From: an uncultured Lachnospiraceae bacterium
GTDB taxonomy: Bacteria; Bacillota; Clostridia; Lachnospirales; Lachnospiraceae
Length of the DNA: 40,808 bases
Reading direction: 5' to 3'
NCBI GenBank assembly: GCA_910588535.1
Contig: CAJUOO010000025.1
Location: 1 to 40,808, forward strand
Under the pieces are notes generated by a model, which saw only the letters and a list, made by a program, of their open reading frames with translations, did not search any database and was not told the DNA's origin. Below are positions 9,379 through 17,350 of this stretch, in pieces (the stretch's first letter is position 1; every line of letters starts with the position of its first letter). The translations under genes were made by a program, and so were the position numbers.

Positions 9379-10358
9379 ACAACAATATCTCCTTTATAAA
9401 TTCTTGCCAGGATCGTTTCAAGATCCGCTCCCCTGATCTCAATATCACTCCCTTCTGGAATTTCTTTTAACCTCTTAATCATGTCACTAACATTTTTCTT
9501 TTCACATCTTAATATATATTCTTTGATTTCCTCGTTGGAAGAAACGATATAAGAAGACACATCCTCATCAAAGCATACATTTCCCTTAATCACAATGGTT
9601 TTTTGGGTGTCTAACTCCAACAGTTCCTCTTTCCTGTTGTCAAATAATACTTTCCCCTTATCGATTAGAATAACCCGGTCACATAAACGCTCCACATCAC
9701 TTATATTATGCGTTGTTAATATGATGGTTGTTTTAAAAGTATGATTGACCTTCTCCAGAAGCTCATAAATCTGCTGCTTTGAAAGTACATCCAGACCTAT
9801 CGTCGGTTCGTCAAGAAATAATATCTCTGGATTATGTAATAAAGCCGCAACAATTTCACACTTCATCCTTTGTCCCAATGACAGTTTTCGAACCGGAGTA
9901 TAAAGCAGCTTTCTGATATCAAAAATGGTATCAAAAAGCTCGATCCTACTTTTAAACTGTTCCTCGTTGATTTCATAAATCTCTTTGTAAAGTTTCAGGG
10001 ATTCCATGACAGGTATATTATACCAGAGTAATGATTTTTGCCCCAATACCACTCCAATATGGTAAGAATACTGATATCTGTCCTGATTGGGATGATATCC
10101 CATGACACAAACCGAACCCTGCGTTTGGGTGAGAATTCCGCATAAAATCTTAATTAAAGTTGTTTTTCCCGCGCCATTTTTTCCAAGAACCGCAACTTTT
10201 TCACCATGCCTGATTTTAAAATCAATATCATCTATGGCACTAATTTCCTTAAGCTTTTTCTGAAATAATCTTTTGAATAAATTACCATATTCCTCGTTTA
10301 AGAAAAATTTTTTCTGTAAACCATGGACATCAATTATGATATCATCCGTTTCTGTCAT
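9375..10358 (-). CDS. ABC exporter ATP-binding protein
   Basis: A 327-residue nucleotide-binding subunit. Walker A GKNGAGKTT (59-67), signature LSLGQ (159-163), Walker B ILFLDEP (179-185) and the switch His in TTHN (217) are intact. The extended N-terminus containing FKRLFQKKLKEI before the first core strand and the C-terminal extension of about 90 residues fit the COG4586 group that works with two unlike ABC-2 permeases. It is the first gene of the cargo operon. The ATG at 10358 follows GGAGTAG. The gene is AT-rich compared with the recombinases of the same element. Confidence 0.9.
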   Translation of the reverse strand: MTETDDIIIDVHGLQKKFFLNEEYGNLFKRLFQKKLKEISAIDDIDFKIRHGEKVAVLGKNGAGKTTLIKILCGILTQTQGSVCVMGYHPNQDRYQYSYHIGVVLGQKSLLWYNIPVMESLKLYKEIYEINEEQFKSRIELFDTIFDIRKLLYTPVRKLSLGQRMKCEIVAALLHNPEILFLDEPTIGLDVLSKQQIYELLEKVNHTFKTTIILTTHNISDVERLCDRVILIDKGKVLFDNRKEELLELDTQKTIVIKGNVCFDEDVSSYIVSSNEEIKEYILRCEKKNVSDMIKRLKEIPEGSDIEIRGADLETILARIYKGDIVV

Positions 10359-10950
10359 ATTTCTACTCCATATTAAAACACAATTTTCATAATATTTTTA
10401 CACAATCATATAATGCTAAAACATGAAAACTTATCTTTTCAATTTCCAAAAGTCTCCAAGGAAAATTAGCTGCTAACAACTGCTGCCATTAGAATGAAAT
10501 TTAACTCCTCTTCATGTGGTACACATAAAATTTACAACTACTAGCAGTCGCAGAACTAACATATTCAGTCTGTTCTCCTTACATGTTTTGATTACCGCAT
10601 AACTCAAAATGATTCTATTACAGAAAAGTGTAGTGGTCAAGCTTTTTTTATAACATCTGTGACTAAAATTTATTGGATTGTTGCCTAGAGGCTATCGGAA
10701 CCGTCAGATTTTGTCATTGATGCTTCGCACTGCTGTGCGATCTTGCCATTGACAAAACCTGCCGCCTCCAATTTTGAAAGGTCAAGAAATCCAATCAACA
10801 GACCCACTCCTGCCTGTTGTCTGCATATGGTCTGATGTATGGTAGCCATTATAACTACGTGGGCGCACATGGTTGTAACTTTGCGAATATAGACAACCTG
10901 TATTTTCATACATTGTCTTATATGTAGATCAATAAAACGGAGGTCCGCCT
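10359..10950. other. spacer between cargo operon and TnpW, with a possible decayed frame
   Basis: The AT-rich part next to 10359 must contain the promoter of the ABC operon, but I could not settle on one pair of boxes. From about 10685 to 10830 on the minus strand there is protein-like sequence (LIGFLDLSKLEAAGFVNGKI) with no convincing start and a different composition, probably the stump of a gene from the GC-richer transfer module. I do not recognise its family. Confidence 0.35.
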
Positions 10951-11127
10951 ATGGAAAACCAAGCTACAACCAATGTCCCGTCCACCTCGTACAAGGAGGT
11001 CCGGATCGGGAAGACCATATACTGTGTGACCAGCGTGTTCACCGGAGAAAAAGACTTAGGCGAAATACTGGAACAGTTGGCTGTCCGCCGTGTGATGGCG
11101 GAAACAATCCCCCATCCTTCCATCTGA
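10951..11127 (+). CDS. tnpW: TnpW-like transposon-encoded small protein
   Basis: A 58-residue protein, MENQATTNVPSTSYKEV..., starting at an ATG with a CGGAGG site 8 bases upstream. The core RIGKTIYCVTSVFTG followed by an amphipathic segment (EILEQLAVRRVMAE) matches my knowledge of the small TnpW family named from the clostridial transposon Tn4451, where the biochemical role is unknown. It lies just upstream of the recombinase pair on the same strand, separated by a hairpin repeat, supporting a shared origin with a Tn4451-like or larger conjugative element. Confidence 0.7.
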   Translation: MENQATTNVPSTSYKEVRIGKTIYCVTSVFTGEKDLGEILEQLAVRRVMAETIPHPSI

Positions 11128-11176
11128 AAACAGCAACAGGTTCTGTGCCCACGCGTTTTCCATATTAACTCCCATC

Positions 11177-11257
11177 TGCCCGCTTCAGCGGGCGTATAAT
11201 ATCTGCCTGCTTTAGCAGGCATACAAATCAGGATGTGAAATTTTTATTTCACACTAC
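11177..11257 (+). repeat. two-hairpin repeat (R2), copy 1
   Basis: Contains TGCCCGCTTCAGCGGGCG, then TGCCTGCTTTAGCAGGCA, then ATACAAATCAGGAT and GTGAAATTTTTATTTCAC. Each of the GC blocks and the last block folds on itself. Related copies are at 18206-18270 (opposite strand) and 35674-35730. It sits between tnpW and the first recombinase and could act as an attenuator or processing site. Confidence 0.65.
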
Positions 11258-11352
11258 TAACAGTGCCGGAGCAATCCGGCGGAAACCACCATTGCTGCGA
11301 CAACTGACTACCCGCACAGGGTATGAATCTGATAGGCAGGGAGGAAAAAGAA

Positions 11353-13008
11353 ATGGCTGAAAAAACATACAATGTCGGCATCTACTGCCGGTTGAGTAAC
11401 GACGACGAACGCGACGGGGAATCCGCCAGCATAGAGAACCAGAAACTCCTGCTCCAGAGATATGTGCAGAAACAAGGCTGGAACGAAGTCGATACCTATA
11501 TTGATGATGGTTATTCGGGCACAAACTTTCAGCGTCCCGGCGTCCAGCGGCTGATCACGGACGCAAAGGCAGGGCGCATCAACTTGATACTTGTAAAAGA
11601 TCTTTCCCGATTTGGCAGGAACTACATTGAGTTCGGCCAGTACACCGATTACCTGTTCCCGTCCATCGGCTGCCGGTTCATCGCTCTGAACAACGGGGTT
11701 GACACCATGAGACGGGACGAAAGCACGGACATCATGTGCTTTTTGAATTTATTTAACGAATTTTACAGCCGTGACACAAGCAGGAAAGTCAAGGCGGTCA
11801 GGAAAGCCTGCGCCGAAAGCGGCAAGTTTATGGGAACATATCCCGCCTTCGGCTACAGACGGGATCCCGCAGATAAGCATCACCTTATTATTGATGAGGA
11901 AACAGCCCCCACTGTGCGCCGTATCTTTACCATGAGGGCATCCGGCATGACCTTCCGAAAAATCGCCATTGCGCTCAATGACGATGGCATCCCTTCCCCC
12001 AGCGTGCTGTATTACTTGCGCAAAGGACAGGCAGACCCCAGAAGATCCAACCATTTGTGGGCAGACCAGACTGTGAAGAACATCCTCCGCAACGAGGTGT
12101 ACATTGGCAACATGGTTCAGGGTAAAAGCGGCACACTCTCCTACAAGTCCCGCAAGTTAGTAGCTAAATCCGAAGACGAATGGATCCGCGTGGAAGGAAC
12201 CCATGAGGCTATCATTTCACGTGACATATGGGATACCGTGGTGTCCATCGACCAGAAAAAGGTACGCAAAGCCGAAACATCGGACGGTATCAAAAGCATC
12301 TTCACCGGCCTTGTTTACTGCGCAGACTGCGGATTTAAAATGTACAACCGTGTGGAACGGTTTATCTACAGGGACGGCAGACCGGGCAGGTACAGCTCTT
12401 TTATATGCGGCAACTACGCCCGAAATGGGAAAAATGCCTGCACTGTCCATACCATCTACGAAAACATACTAAAACAGCTTATCCTGACAAACATACGGGA
12501 AAAAGCCCAGCATGCCATGCATGATCAGAAACGCCTGATGGAACAGATCATCCGCATGAAGGACAAGGAAAAACACAGTCTAGCGGCTTCCTGCGAGCAG
12601 GAATTAAAAATCACCGCCACCCGTATCAAAGAACTGGAAAAACTGATGCAGAACCTTTACGAAGACAAATATGCCGGCGTTATTCCGCAGACCGTATTCC
12701 AAACCCTTATGAAAAAATATGAAACGGAACGGGCACAGAAAGTCGCCGCGATGCCAGATCTGGAACGCAAAGCCCGGAAACAGACGGAAAACTGCTATGA
12801 TGCAAAACACTGGGCAGAAACCATACGCCGCTATACCGAAATTACCGAATTGGATGAGGCCATCCTTTTTGAACTGGTAGACCGGATCGAAATTGGCGAA
12901 GCCGAAAAGCAAGGCACTATGCGAATACAGACCATCAAGATATTCTACCGCTATGTAGCTAATGTGGATGTTGCCATGGAAGAAAAAGAAGGGAGGGCGA
13001 CCATATAA
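11353..13008 (+). CDS. large serine recombinase A of nested element, intact
   Basis: A 551-residue recombinase. The ATG at 11353 has GGGAGG 8-9 bases upstream and is preferred to the upstream in-frame ATG at 11323. Resolvase domain: IYCRLSNDD with the nucleophilic Ser, GYSGTNFQRPG, VKDLSRFGRNYIEFG. Recombinase domain: PAFGYRRDP, NEVYIGNMVQGK, EGTHEAIIS. Zinc ribbon: GLVYCADCGFKM with CGNY and C..H. Then a coiled coil and the C-terminal ITELDEAILFELVDRIEI. Everything needed for activity is visible. Its position next to the element end, with an intact frame, makes it the best candidate for the enzyme that integrated the element into rec2. It is GC-richer than the cargo. Confidence 0.92.
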   Translation: MAEKTYNVGIYCRLSNDDERDGESASIENQKLLLQRYVQKQGWNEVDTYIDDGYSGTNFQRPGVQRLITDAKAGRINLILVKDLSRFGRNYIEFGQYTDYLFPSIGCRFIALNNGVDTMRRDESTDIMCFLNLFNEFYSRDTSRKVKAVRKACAESGKFMGTYPAFGYRRDPADKHHLIIDEETAPTVRRIFTMRASGMTFRKIAIALNDDGIPSPSVLYYLRKGQADPRRSNHLWADQTVKNILRNEVYIGNMVQGKSGTLSYKSRKLVAKSEDEWIRVEGTHEAIISRDIWDTVVSIDQKKVRKAETSDGIKSIFTGLVYCADCGFKMYNRVERFIYRDGRPGRYSSFICGNYARNGKNACTVHTIYENILKQLILTNIREKAQHAMHDQKRLMEQIIRMKDKEKHSLAASCEQELKITATRIKELEKLMQNLYEDKYAGVIPQTVFQTLMKKYETERAQKVAAMPDLERKARKQTENCYDAKHWAETIRRYTEITELDEAILFELVDRIEIGEAEKQGTMRIQTIKIFYRYVANVDVAMEEKEGRATI

Positions 13009-14654
13009 ACCATAAAATCTATAATGTCGGCATCTATTGTCGCCTTAGTGTGAATGATGCAAATAACTCTGCCAAGATAAAGAACTATCTTCCGGCTGAT
13101 GAATCAGTAAGCATTGAAAACCAGAAAAAACTTCTCTCCATGTTTGTTATGCTCAACGGCTGGGTGGAAACCAAAACCTACATCGATGATGGCTTCAGCG
13201 GAGGCAACTTCCAGCGGCCAGGATTTTTACAAATGCTGGAAGATGCAAAAAATGGTATTATCAACCTTATCCTTGTAAAAGACTTGTCTAGGCTGGGACG
13301 TGACTATGTGGAGGTTGGACGGTACACAGATATTGTGTTCCCCTCTCTTGGATGCCGCTTTGTGTCCGTGCTGGACCGCCTAGACAGTGAGGGAGAAAAT
13401 GCGGACATACTCCACTTCCGCTCCCTGATGAATGACTACCACCTGCGGGATTTAAGCAACAAGATCAAATCCGTCCTCAACAGCAAGAAGGCCAGCGGAC
13501 AGTTTGCAGCAGCCTATGCGCCTTACGGATACTGCAAGAGCGAAAAAGACAGACATAAACTGGTAGTGGATGAATATGCTGCCGGGATCGTGCGCCGGAT
13601 ATTTGAGATGCGGCTGGCAGGGACAGCTTACGCGAAAATTACCGCCGCACTGAACACAGAAGGCATCGCCTCTCCCCGGCTATACTGGTACCGGCTGACA
13701 GGCAAGGACACCAGCGGTATTCCCCAGCTCTGGACAGATTCGATGGTGAAGATCATTCTTCGAAACGAAGTCTATATCGGAAATCTTTACATGAACCTCA
13801 CTGGTACGCGGTCCTACAAAGACCCCACCCGCATACATAAACCGAAATCCGAATGGATACGACATGAAAACATGCATGAGGCAATCATCCCGTCCGAAAC
13901 ATGGGTAAAAGTCCAAGAGATCGATGCAGCGGCAAAACAGCACTCTGAATACAGCACACCACCCACTCCAAAGCTGTTCTCCGGCAAGCTAGTATGTGTA
14001 GACTGCGACTCAAATCTCTGTGCCTGCACAGAAAGACAGCCTCGGAAAAATGGTACGAAGAAGAAATATGTTTCCTATTCCTGTTGGAAATATACCCGAT
14101 CCGGGCGGAGCATCTGCACCGCCCACCGGATATACGAAATGACACTTGCACAGATTGTCTCTGCAGAAATCATAACCCAAGCCCAAACAGTAACGCTTAA
14201 TGAAGCTGCTATAGTAAACAAGCTGAAACAAAAGGCAGCCGATTATGGCAGACAGCACATAGACAACATCCGCCAAGAAGTCAGAAAATTACGCTGCAGA
14301 ATACAGGAGCTGGAAAATCTGACTGCAAAGCTCTATGAGGATAAATACAGCGGCGCAATCAGTAAAAACACCTTTCTGGTGCTGATACAAAAAAATGAGA
14401 AGGAACGCATCTCCAAATCTAACCGTCTAGCTGCACTCTTAACTGAAACAGAAAAAACGGAAAAAGAGACCGCCATTATCCAAAACTGGACGACGATTAT
14501 CCGAAAGTATCAGGACTTGCAGAAACTTGACTGGGATGTGGTCAATGAACTGATTGACCATATCGAAATCGGTGAGAAAACTGTTATAGACGGGGAACGC
14601 AGACAGAACATCAAGATATTTTACCGCTTTATCGGTTTGATTGAATCAGAATAA
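13005..14654 (+). pseudogene. large serine recombinase B with lost start codon
   Basis: The frame is open and protein-like from 13005: NHKIYNVGIYCRLSVNDANN parallels recombinase A, with the nucleophilic Ser at 13047-13049. A complete resolvase domain (VKDLSRLGRDYVEVG), recombinase domain (NEVYIGNLYM), zinc ribbon (KLVCVDCDSNLCAC) and coiled coil follow, about 549 residues. However, the codon at the expected start is ATA (13005-13007), overlapping the TAA of recombinase A. GGGAGGG lies at the right distance. The first usable start, GTG at 13050, comes right after the catalytic Ser codon and would give a dead protein. The likely ancestor was an ATGA stop-start overlap. Rare initiation at ATA cannot be excluded. 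Confidence 0.8.
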
Positions 14655-14710
14655 TATGCGAGATAGATTCGGTTTTGTTGAATTTGAGGATAACCTATAA
14701 ACTCCCTTCG

Positions 14711-14726
14711 CAAGTAACTAGTGTTC
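14711..14726 (-). repeat. right terminal inverted repeat of nested element
   Basis: Read on the minus strand it is GAACACTAGTTACTTG, matching 6364-6379 in 13 of 16 positions. It is followed by the core AA (minus strand) at 14727-14728 and by the rec2 codons for FKNLI. Confidence 0.8.
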
Positions 14727-14728
14727 TT

Positions 14729-15157
14729 GATTAAATTTTTAAACGGAATCAATATCCGATCCGAAAAATTTCGACCATCCACACTGTCAAATCCATCATT
14801 TACTGCGATAAACCGAACACCAAGTGCCGGAAAAATCTGATCCAGATACCGCCCTGTCTCCACAAAATTTCTCCCAAATCGGGACAGATCTTTGACAATC
14901 ACACAATCAATATTCCCATTCTCAATCTCCCCTATCATACGCTTAAAACTTGGCCGCTCAAAATCTACTCCTGAAAATCCGTCATCTACACATTCCATAC
15001 AGACAACAATATCCCTTTTATCAGCAAGATAATTTTTAATCAATGCCTTTTGATTCACTATGCTGTCACTTTCAACCTTCTCTTTGTCCTCCTTTGATAA
15101 ACGGACATATATTGCCGCGTGGTATATTCTCCCATTATCGCCTTCTCTATTCGCCAT
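14729..15157 (-). pseudogene. N-terminal half of interrupted recombinase rec2
   Basis: 143 codons from an ATG at 15157 (GGAGG 6 bases upstream; the TTG 12 bases earlier overlaps that ribosome site and is rejected). It encodes the complete resolvase domain: YVRLSKEDKE with the nucleophile, GFSGVDFERPS, VKDLSRFGRNFVETG, ending at FKNLI. The frame then runs into the nested element, where 35 foreign codons lead to a stop at 14621. The remaining 393 codons lie at 5182-6361. Excision across the AA core would recreate the gene exactly. Confidence 0.9.
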
Positions 15158-15255
15158 ATTTACCTCCAAACAAAAATTCCAATAAAATATATGAAAAACT
15201 GCTTGTCATAATACTATGGCTTTTGTCGGTCTATCGCCATTATACTTATTATCAC

Positions 15256-16017
15256 TCACTCATTGGCAAGAATCCGCTTTACCGCCACAGCCGACCACTG
15301 CGCCCACATCCCCGTAGCAAAGCCAGTCAGATACCGCTCTCCCCGTAATCTTTTATATTCCATAGGAGACAACACACCATATCGATTCAGTCTCTCTGCA
15401 ATCGCGCTGTTGCTATAGCCCTCAAGTTTCCAATGAAAGATCCATTGCACAATATAGGCTGCATATTCATCTGGCACCAGCATATTTTTCTTCCTCTCGC
15501 TCTTTTTATAACCGTACATACAGAAAGCACCGATAAATTCTCCATTCTCCCTCTTTATCTTCTGCTGACTTCTCACCTTTACTGAAATATCTCTGCTGTA
15601 AGAATCATTGATAAAATTTTTCACAGGCAACATAAGCGCGGTCTCACCATAGCTTGCAGTCAAAGAATCAAAATGATCTGTAACAGCAATAAATCGAACA
15701 CAGGCAGATGGAAATATCTTTTGTATCAACCTTCCAGCTTCTATATAATCTCGTCCAAATCTGGATAAATCCTTTACGATCACACAATTCACCCACCCCG
15801 CTTTCATGTCCTCCATCATCTGTCTAAACTGTGGTCTTTCAAAATTAACTCCTGAATATCCAGCATCAATATATTCAGAATAGACTGCTATATCCTCTTT
15901 GTCTGACACAAAGTCTCTAAGCAGTGCTCTCTGGTTTGCAATGCTGTCACTCTCCACCTTACCCCCATCCTCTTTCGACAGCCGGATATAAAGTGCTGCA
16001 CTATATTTCTCTATCAT
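15256..16017 (-). pseudogene. large serine recombinase rec1, C-terminus lost
   Basis: 253 residues from an ATG at 16017 with AAAGGAG 5 bases upstream. The resolvase domain is complete (ALYIRLSKEDGG, GYSGVNFERPQ, VKDLSRFGRDYIEAG), and the recombinase domain reaches VKRILANE and stops (relatives continue with VYIGT). Zinc ribbon and coiled coil are missing. It is the first gene inside the outer element, its start 80 bp from the junction with the broken peptidase gene, the usual place for the integrating recombinase. rec2 follows about 100 bp downstream. Confidence 0.82.
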
Positions 16018-16094
16018 AAAAACTCCTTTTTTCTATTTATACTTTACTTATGCCACATACATCCATCCTATACAACATTCTACATTCCCCTGAC

Positions 16095-16193
16095 TCAAAC
16101 CCCCGTATCCATCACAGCAATGCCGATCCCCTGACCTGTAATCTGTCTTTGATAAGCATAATCCGCCTTGACAAGCACACCCGCTCGATTCAT
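16095..16193 (-). pseudogene. N-terminal stump of a subtilisin-like (S8) peptidase
   Basis: An ATG at 16193 with an AAGGTG ribosome site starts a 32-codon frame reading MNRAGVLVKADYAYQ, then ITGQGIGIAVMDTGV, and stop. The GxGIxIAVMDTGV string is the strand and catalytic-Asp motif of S8 peptidases (intracellular subtilisin type, which lack a signal peptide). The rest, including the HGTH and GTS motifs, is absent. The coding match ends exactly where the outer recombinase element starts, so this gene was the target. Confidence 0.65.
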
Positions 16194-16277
16194 TCTGCTC
16201 ACCTTCTCTTTTCCTTCTCTCTATTAACATATTCAGTAAAAGAGGAAATGTACCGAAAGGCATTTTGCTTTCTATTC

Positions 16278-16306
16278 TTGTACAAATAAAAGAAAACCGA
16301 TATAAT
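16278..16306 (+). promoter_or_regulatory. sigma-A type promoter of the WYL regulator
   Basis: -35 TTGTAC (16278-16283), 17-base spacer, -10 TATAAT (16301-16306). The palindrome at 16313-16327 lies at the expected transcription start, about 60 bp before the start codon. Confidence 0.75.
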
Positions 16307-16312
16307 TAATCA

Positions 16313-16327
16313 TGACATCTTATGTCA
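16313..16327. promoter_or_regulatory. operator-like palindrome 1, TGACA-N5-TGTCA
   Basis: TGACATCTTATGTCA lies just downstream of the -10 box of the regulator gene. The same half-sites and spacing recur at 17360-17374 before the ClbS-like gene. The position suits repression, most simply autoregulation by the WYL protein. Confidence 0.55.
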
Positions 16328-16367
16328 AGATTAAAATGCTATTCTATTCCTAAAGGAGGATATCGTT

Positions 16368-17315
16368 ATGCAGGAAAGCAGATTATTTAAAATTGTATAT
16401 TATCTGCTTGATAGAGGACAAGCCACGGCCCCAGAGCTAGCAGAAAAATTTGAGGTATCAGTAAGAACAATATACAGAGATATAGATGCCTTGAGTGAGG
16501 CGGGTGTCCCCATCTATGCAGAAACAGGCAGAAATGGCGGAATCCGTTTGATAAGTTCTTTTGTTCTGGACAAAGTTGTATTATCTGAGCAAGAAAAGCA
16601 GGAAATACTCACCGCTCTACAGAGCATAAATGTCACAAAGAATAGCAACAGCCAAACATTACAAAAACTCTCTGCCATATTTCAGACCCATTCAGAGAAT
16701 TGGCTTGAAGTAGATTTCTCCAGATGGGGAGAAAAAGAATTTGACAATGAAAAATTTGAACAGCTAAAATCTGCCGTGATTTCCTGTAATAATATTAAAA
16801 TTCAATATGCAAGCTCCTACGGGGCTATCAGCGAACGAATTGTGCAGCCATATAAGCTTGCCTACAAAGCAAATGCATGGTATCTAAAAGCATTTTGCAC
16901 ACAAAAACAAGATTGGAGAATTTTTAAATTAAATCGTATTCTAGACGTAGAAATTTTAAAGGAGAGCTTTCCCCGCCAAACTTTTCCAAAGCTGACGGAG
17001 CATCTTGAATGTGAATATCAACAAATCATACTGCACTTTCCAAAGGAAGTCGCATATCGCGTATTTGATGAATTTGATAAAACACAGATAACCCAGCAGG
17101 AAAATGGAAATTTTATCGTCTCCGCCAAGATGGCAGTGGATGCATGGCTGATAGGTTATCTACTGTCATTTGGAACACAGGTAGATGTCCTTTCCCCTGC
17201 TTATTTAAAAAATATCTTGGCAGAACAGGCACGATCCATATATGAAAAAATCAAAAACCCCACTGCAAGCAATAAGACATCAAACCTTCCGTGCCCCAAG
17301 GAAAAAGAGATTTGA
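16368..17315 (+). CDS. YafY-type transcriptional regulator (HTH + WYL)
   Basis: A 315-residue DNA-binding protein. The N-terminal winged helix (about 5-60) contains ATAPELAEKFEVSVRTIYRD and is followed by GVPIYAETGRNGGIRL, the usual DeoR-like start of YafY proteins. A WYL ligand-binding domain (about 135-220) with ERIVQPYKLAYK and AWYLKAFC follows, and then a C-terminal WCX region (about 230-300). AAAGGAGG stands 9 bases before the ATG. Ligands of WYL regulators are mostly unknown; several sense DNA damage or nucleic acids. The ClbS-like gene 124 bp downstream, with a matching palindrome, is the probable target. Confidence 0.9.
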   Translation: MQESRLFKIVYYLLDRGQATAPELAEKFEVSVRTIYRDIDALSEAGVPIYAETGRNGGIRLISSFVLDKVVLSEQEKQEILTALQSINVTKNSNSQTLQKLSAIFQTHSENWLEVDFSRWGEKEFDNEKFEQLKSAVISCNNIKIQYASSYGAISERIVQPYKLAYKANAWYLKAFCTQKQDWRIFKLNRILDVEILKESFPRQTFPKLTEHLECEYQQIILHFPKEVAYRVFDEFDKTQITQQENGNFIVSAKMAVDAWLIGYLLSFGTQVDVLSPAYLKNILAEQARSIYEKIKNPTASNKTSNLPCPKEKEI

Positions 17316-17350
17316 CCTTCACAGCAATCACTTTATTGTCTGCAGAAAAA

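Larger units (their letters stand above)
6362..14728. mobile_element. nested serine-recombinase transposon with ABC/RsgA cargo
   Basis: The boundaries are set by the split rec2 gene. Left junction: ATCA-TT-GAACACTGGTTATTCG (core TT at 6362-6363). Right junction: CAAGTAACTAGTGTTC-TT-GATT (core TT at 14727-14728). Read inward, the ends are imperfect inverted repeats, GAACACTGGTTATTCG and GAACACTAGTTACTTG (13 of 16 match), and removing the element restores rec2 precisely. A central dinucleotide flanked by inverted half-sites is the hallmark of serine integrases. The element carries a decayed fragment, a four-gene export/GTPase operon, a TnpW-like gene and two tandem large serine recombinases that end 75 bp from the right end. 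No relaxase or conjugation gene is seen, so it is at most mobilised passively. Confidence 0.88.
128..16097. mobile_element. outer serine-recombinase element (one end in window)
   Basis: The right boundary at about 16097 is inferred from the abrupt end of S8 peptidase coding sequence after the codons for DTGV, followed by the leader of recombinase rec1. The minus-strand recombinase array rec1-rec2-rec3-rec4-rec5 belongs to it or to successive insertions at the same place. The left boundary and the rest of the peptidase gene are not in the window, so the given start is only the last recognised recombinase stop. It is heavily decayed. Confidence 0.45.

Noticed and set aside
13050..14654. Recombinase B as a normal gene starting at GTG 13050
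   Set aside because: The start lies directly after the codon of the catalytic serine, has no suitable ribosome site, and upstream codons match the homologous N-terminus. The natural start was at 13005.
14621..14728. Coding tail of the rec2 N-terminal half beyond FKNLI
   Set aside because: These 35 codons are element sequence read through by chance and overlap the 3' end of recombinase B.
6362..14728. Nested element as an integrative conjugative element
   Set aside because: No relaxase, coupling protein or type IV secretion gene is present. It is a transposon-like unit with recombinases and cargo only.
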